Both the position numbers and the translations under genes were made by a program. From the NCBI RefSeq assembly GCF_020382885.2, contig NC_058504.1, positions 13,155,019-13,219,018 of the forward strand: a DNA stretch of 64,000 bases, read 5' to 3'. This document shows positions 61,354-64,000 of this stretch, one piece after another (the stretch's first letter is position 1; each line of letters starts with the position of its first letter). The stretch is from Scatophagus argus (taxonomy: Eukaryota > Chordata > Actinopteri > Scatophagidae). The notes under the pieces are model-generated. The model searched no databases. It was not told the DNA's origin and was given only the letters and a program-made list of their open reading frames with translations.

Positions 61354-62636
61354 CCCTATCACACCAGAGTATTTCCTGTCCACCATGATGTCTGTACAAA
61401 CTCCTCCTCTTTCACGCTCTGGCTCCTCCCCCTCCAATGTGGGTTTGACCAGTCGCAGCGGACCTTCGGCCACTCCTCCCTCCTCTCTCACTCTTCGTTC
61501 ATCATACAACCAGCTGCTTGGGCGAGATGTCATCAAGGAGTCCATGGAAACCGGAAGTTCAGCCACCTTGCCAAAGAGCCGTCAGAGGTACGCAATGACC
61601 AGTGTGCGGAGCGCCATGGGAATTAGTGACAACCTGGCTCTGTCATCCAAAAACCAACCTGTAACTCGGGGGAGGGGTCTCCCCACCAAGTCCTCCTCCA
61701 GTTCTGCCCTCTACTCCTCCTCTTCCTCCTCGTCACTGTTTAATGCAACCAACCCCAAATTAGCCAAGAATGGGGCCAACATGCAGAGACGAGCAGAGAG
61801 TCAGCAGCTGGAGCTGAGCAGAGCCAATACAGAGGGCAAAATTCACAATGATTTCATCAATAACACCAGTTTTGACTGGCCAGAATTGGGAAAAGACAAC
61901 TCACAGCTGCCCCCGCTCCGTAGAAGGACCAAGAGCTTCTTAGAGTACCACGAGAAGGCCTGGGATTTGGACCTCAGTTTGGGAAACAAAGAAGAGGACA
62001 GAAAGGAGAAGAAGCAGCAGCCTTCTCCAGAGAAGGAGCAGGCCAGCCCTGCCAAGGAGAGGGAGACCCAGAAAGAGGAGAAGCCCAGCAGCAAGCAGAC
62101 CGGCCAGGAAGAAAAGGAGGAGGTGGAGCCAGTGGTGGAGGAAGAGGAAGAGGAAGATGAACCCACACCAACACCAAGACAGCCCCTGTTACCGGTGGTG
62201 ATGGAAGCCCCTCTTTCCTCCACCTCCTCCTCATCTGCCAATAGTCCAGAATGGGTACCAGACAACCAGAAGCAAGCTCCCGCCGAGGTCAGAGAGGAGC
62301 TCTCTACCCAGGTTCAGGCTAGTCCACGCAGTCCTGCGAAGCCCCCTCGGAGCTCCCAGCCCCGGGTTATCAAGGTGGAGTTGCACCCCAATAATGAGAA
62401 CCAGTTCCTGCAACAATACCCACCTTCGTCCCCCAAACAGTCCCGGGCTGCAGAAAGGAACACCCCTACCAGTAATCGGGCGCCCCCTGCCCTGCCAGAT
62501 TGTGAACCAGACACTGGGCTCCCTAAAGTGGATTTAAGAATTGATATGACTCCTGACACTCCATCAGAGGATGAAGACTCCAGCTGGACCACCCTGTCCC
62601 AGGAGACACCCTCTCCTCAGACTCCACAGGAGACAG
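61354..62636 (+). CDS. apbb3: apbb3-like first coding exon (with 31-base 5' UTR)
   Basis: The acceptor ttctctcatcag precedes 61354 and the ATG is at 61385. It encodes 417 residues plus one base. Low-complexity features are a Ser run (SSSSSALYSSSSSSSLF, about residues 100-116) and Glu-rich runs (about 240-255). The donor gtttgg is weak, but the downstream phase and the DVWSE junction support it. If unspliced, the frame runs on to a stop about 40 bases later. Confidence 0.85.
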
Positions 62637-63188
62637 GTTTGGCATGTGTGTTTGTCTTTTCATCTAATTTCTCTTAAAAGCAAAAAAAAATAGCATGTCT
62701 CTGCCAGCCTTTAGTCATGCCTCTATTACACCCTCCTCTGCTTCCCTCTCTTTCTCTCTCCCTCTCCTTCTACCTCCTGCAGACAGTCTGACCTGGAAAT
62801 TTACCAAAAGCCTCTTCTTAAGCAAGCAAGTCACTCCAGCAATGCTGCTGGAACTTTTAAGGCCCCTGTGAGCCACCTTATGGCGCAGAGTGTGATTAGG
62901 ATGGATGGGAGGGTAGTATACTGCAGATAGCAGGGCGTGAAAAAGGAAGGAAAAAAAGAGGAAAACGGGAAATAAACAGAGCTTGATTTAGTAAGCATTG
63001 ATTGTGTAGGATGTATGACAAAGCAGTAGTAAAAGAGTATGATGGTATGGGGTGGGGGGGGATATAAGAAGGCAGACAAGAAAAAAGAAAACCAGAAGAG
63101 AGAGAGGAAAGGAGTGATGCTGTTGCCCTGTGGGTCTTGCTACTGTTGAGGAGCCCCTGAGTTATATATGATTTCATCCACCCCCTGT

Positions 63189-63228
<40 letters not shown>

Positions 63229-63567
63229 TCTTATGTGCTCGCACGTATGCCATTATATGTGTTCTTGCAGTGCCCACTTGTGTGCAACATGCATACATAT
63301 GTGTTTGTAGTACACACTCATGTGCAGTATGTGTTTTTGTACCACTGTCACCCATAAGCAGATGTATGGAGTGAGGGGGACCTTCCTCCTGGCTGGCGAG
63401 AGATCTCAGACTCCTCAGAGGTCTATTTCTGGCACGTCCCCACTGGCACCACGCAGTACCACCGACCTGTGGCCTCCGACAACCAACGCATCTCTCCCAA
63501 CGCAGAGCCAGACACTGAGCATGACCAGCGCCAGGAAACACAGGATTTCCTCAAGCCACCCAATGAG
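61385..63567 (+). CDS. apbb3: FE65-family adaptor (APBB3-like), 5' part: disordered N-terminus and WW domain
   Basis: FE65 proteins are adaptors that bind the cytoplasmic tail of amyloid-precursor-family proteins through PID/PTB domains and other partners through a WW domain. Coding segments: 61385-62636 and 63362-63567, joined in phase 1. The start MMSVQ follows a good context (ccaccATG). Blocks shared with mammalian APBB2: SLTLRSSYNQLL, RQRYAMTSVRSAMGISDN, RRRTKSFLEYH and SEDEDSSWTTLSQETPS. A Lys/Glu-rich segment lies at about residues 200-260. The second exon gives DVWSEGDLPPGWREISD, then VYFWHVPTGTTQYHRP, a typical FE65 WW domain. The PID domains lie beyond the window. The N-terminal blocks look like APBB2; the position beside dele1 and spock1 (human 5q31) favours apbb3, whose mammalian form has lost this N-terminus. 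Family certain, paralog uncertain. Confidence 0.85.
62784..62980 (+). CDS. apbb3: Possible alternative 3' terminal exon of apbb3-like gene
   Basis: A very strong polypyrimidine tract and acceptor (ccttctacctcctgcag) ends at 62782 or 62783. Joined to the first coding exon in phase 1, it reads DSLTWKFTKSLFLSKQVTPA then MLLELLRPL and stops at about 62869-62871. An AATAAA follows near 62970. It would make a protein without WW or PID domains. There is no family precedent I know of, so this is a candidate only. Confidence 0.3.
63190..63225. repeat. (GT)n microsatellite before the WW exon
   Basis: A TG run followed by gcgcgcg, about 140 bases upstream of the WW-exon acceptor. The surrounding short ORFs are produced by the repeat. 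Confidence 0.85.
63362..63567 (+). CDS. apbb3: apbb3-like WW-domain exon
   Basis: The exon completes an Asp codon and encodes VWSEGDLPPGWREISDSS then EVYFWHVPTGTTQYHRP. The two WW-domain positions are W in GW and the aromatic Y in TQYHRP. YFWHVPTGTTQ is diagnostic of the FE65 family. The rest (ISPNAEPDTEHDQRQETQDF) is acidic linker. The exon ends at a codon boundary (PPNE) with donor gtttga. Confidence 0.9.
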
Positions 63568-64000
63568 GTTTGAGGATGCTCAGACATAACACACCTTCAA
63601 ATCTTGTGTACAATGTTACAAACCAAGTCCAGACATACTCTTAAGATCTTCAGGACCAACATTAACACCTAAAGGAGTCATTCTGCATAAAAAGTAGCTA
63701 CTTTTACTTCTGATACTTAAAGCAGGCTGTGTTTATCCTTTGCTGCTGTATCGCTTCAAAGAGAAAAGAAAAACAGAAGGCGTGAAGAGTATACCCACTT
63801 CTCCGTGCAGCACTACACCAGTGATAATCGTAGTGTATGTTTAGGGGTTCAATGGTGGGAAAACAAACTGACAAAAATTTACTGTATATATGCTGCAAGA
63901 AATGATGAACAGCAACTATTATGGAAACGCATACAAATTATGGATGAAAAACACAGTGAATTAAGGCCCTTACATGGATGGAAGGTCAAATACCGAAATC
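63568..64000 (+). other. apbb3: apbb3-like intron, to window end
   Basis: No further exon or named repeat is visible in the last 430 bases. Confidence 0.6.

Noticed and set aside
61843..62265. 140-codon minus-strand ORF rich in Ser/Gly
   Set aside because: It is the antisense shadow of the Glu- and Lys-rich part of the apbb3-like first coding exon.

Overview
The window is nuclear DNA from a teleost fish, probably a percomorph. It has intron-rich genes with GT/AG splice sites, many CA/TG microsatellites, fish-type SINE, hAT-like and Tc1-like repeats, and proteins that align closely with vertebrate families. I rebuilt gene models by hand from splice sites, reading phase and remembered vertebrate protein families. 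No database search was possible. In every model the exon phases join without a break.

Layout. (1) 1-31.4 kb, plus strand: the 3' part of spock1 (testican-1), eight coding exons from 6709 to the stop at 30031. The signal peptide and N-terminus lie before the window. (2) 36.0-47.1 kb, minus strand: a complete Bicaudal-C family gene (bicc2-like), 19 coding exons, 901 residues, tail-to-tail with spock1. (3) 50.9-57.9 kb, plus strand: a complete dele1 gene, 12 coding exons, 539 residues, head-to-head with bicc2 across about 4 kb. (4) 58.4 kb to the window end, plus strand: the 5' part of an FE65-family adaptor gene, probably apbb3, with a likely non-coding first exon, a large exon for the disordered N-terminus and the WW-domain exon. 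The PID/PTB domains lie beyond the window.

The genes do not form a pathway. SPOCK1 is a secreted matrix proteoglycan, Bicaudal-C an RNA-binding translational regulator, DELE1 a mitochondrial stress relay to the integrated stress response, and APBB proteins are adaptors for amyloid-precursor-type receptors. Their order fits conserved synteny: human SPOCK1, APBB3 and DELE1 all lie on 5q31, whereas human BICC1 is on chromosome 10, so the bicc2-like gene is the notable extra member.

The rest is introns and intergenic DNA with microsatellites and degraded transposons. I see no rRNA or convincing tRNA gene, no CRISPR array, no intact mobile-element gene and no clear sign of a new biological system. 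The items most worth a second look are an alternative 3' terminal exon in apbb3, a basic convertase-like cluster in spock1, upstream ORFs and a NAGNAG acceptor in dele1, and a Pumilio motif beside the bicc2 poly(A) signal.
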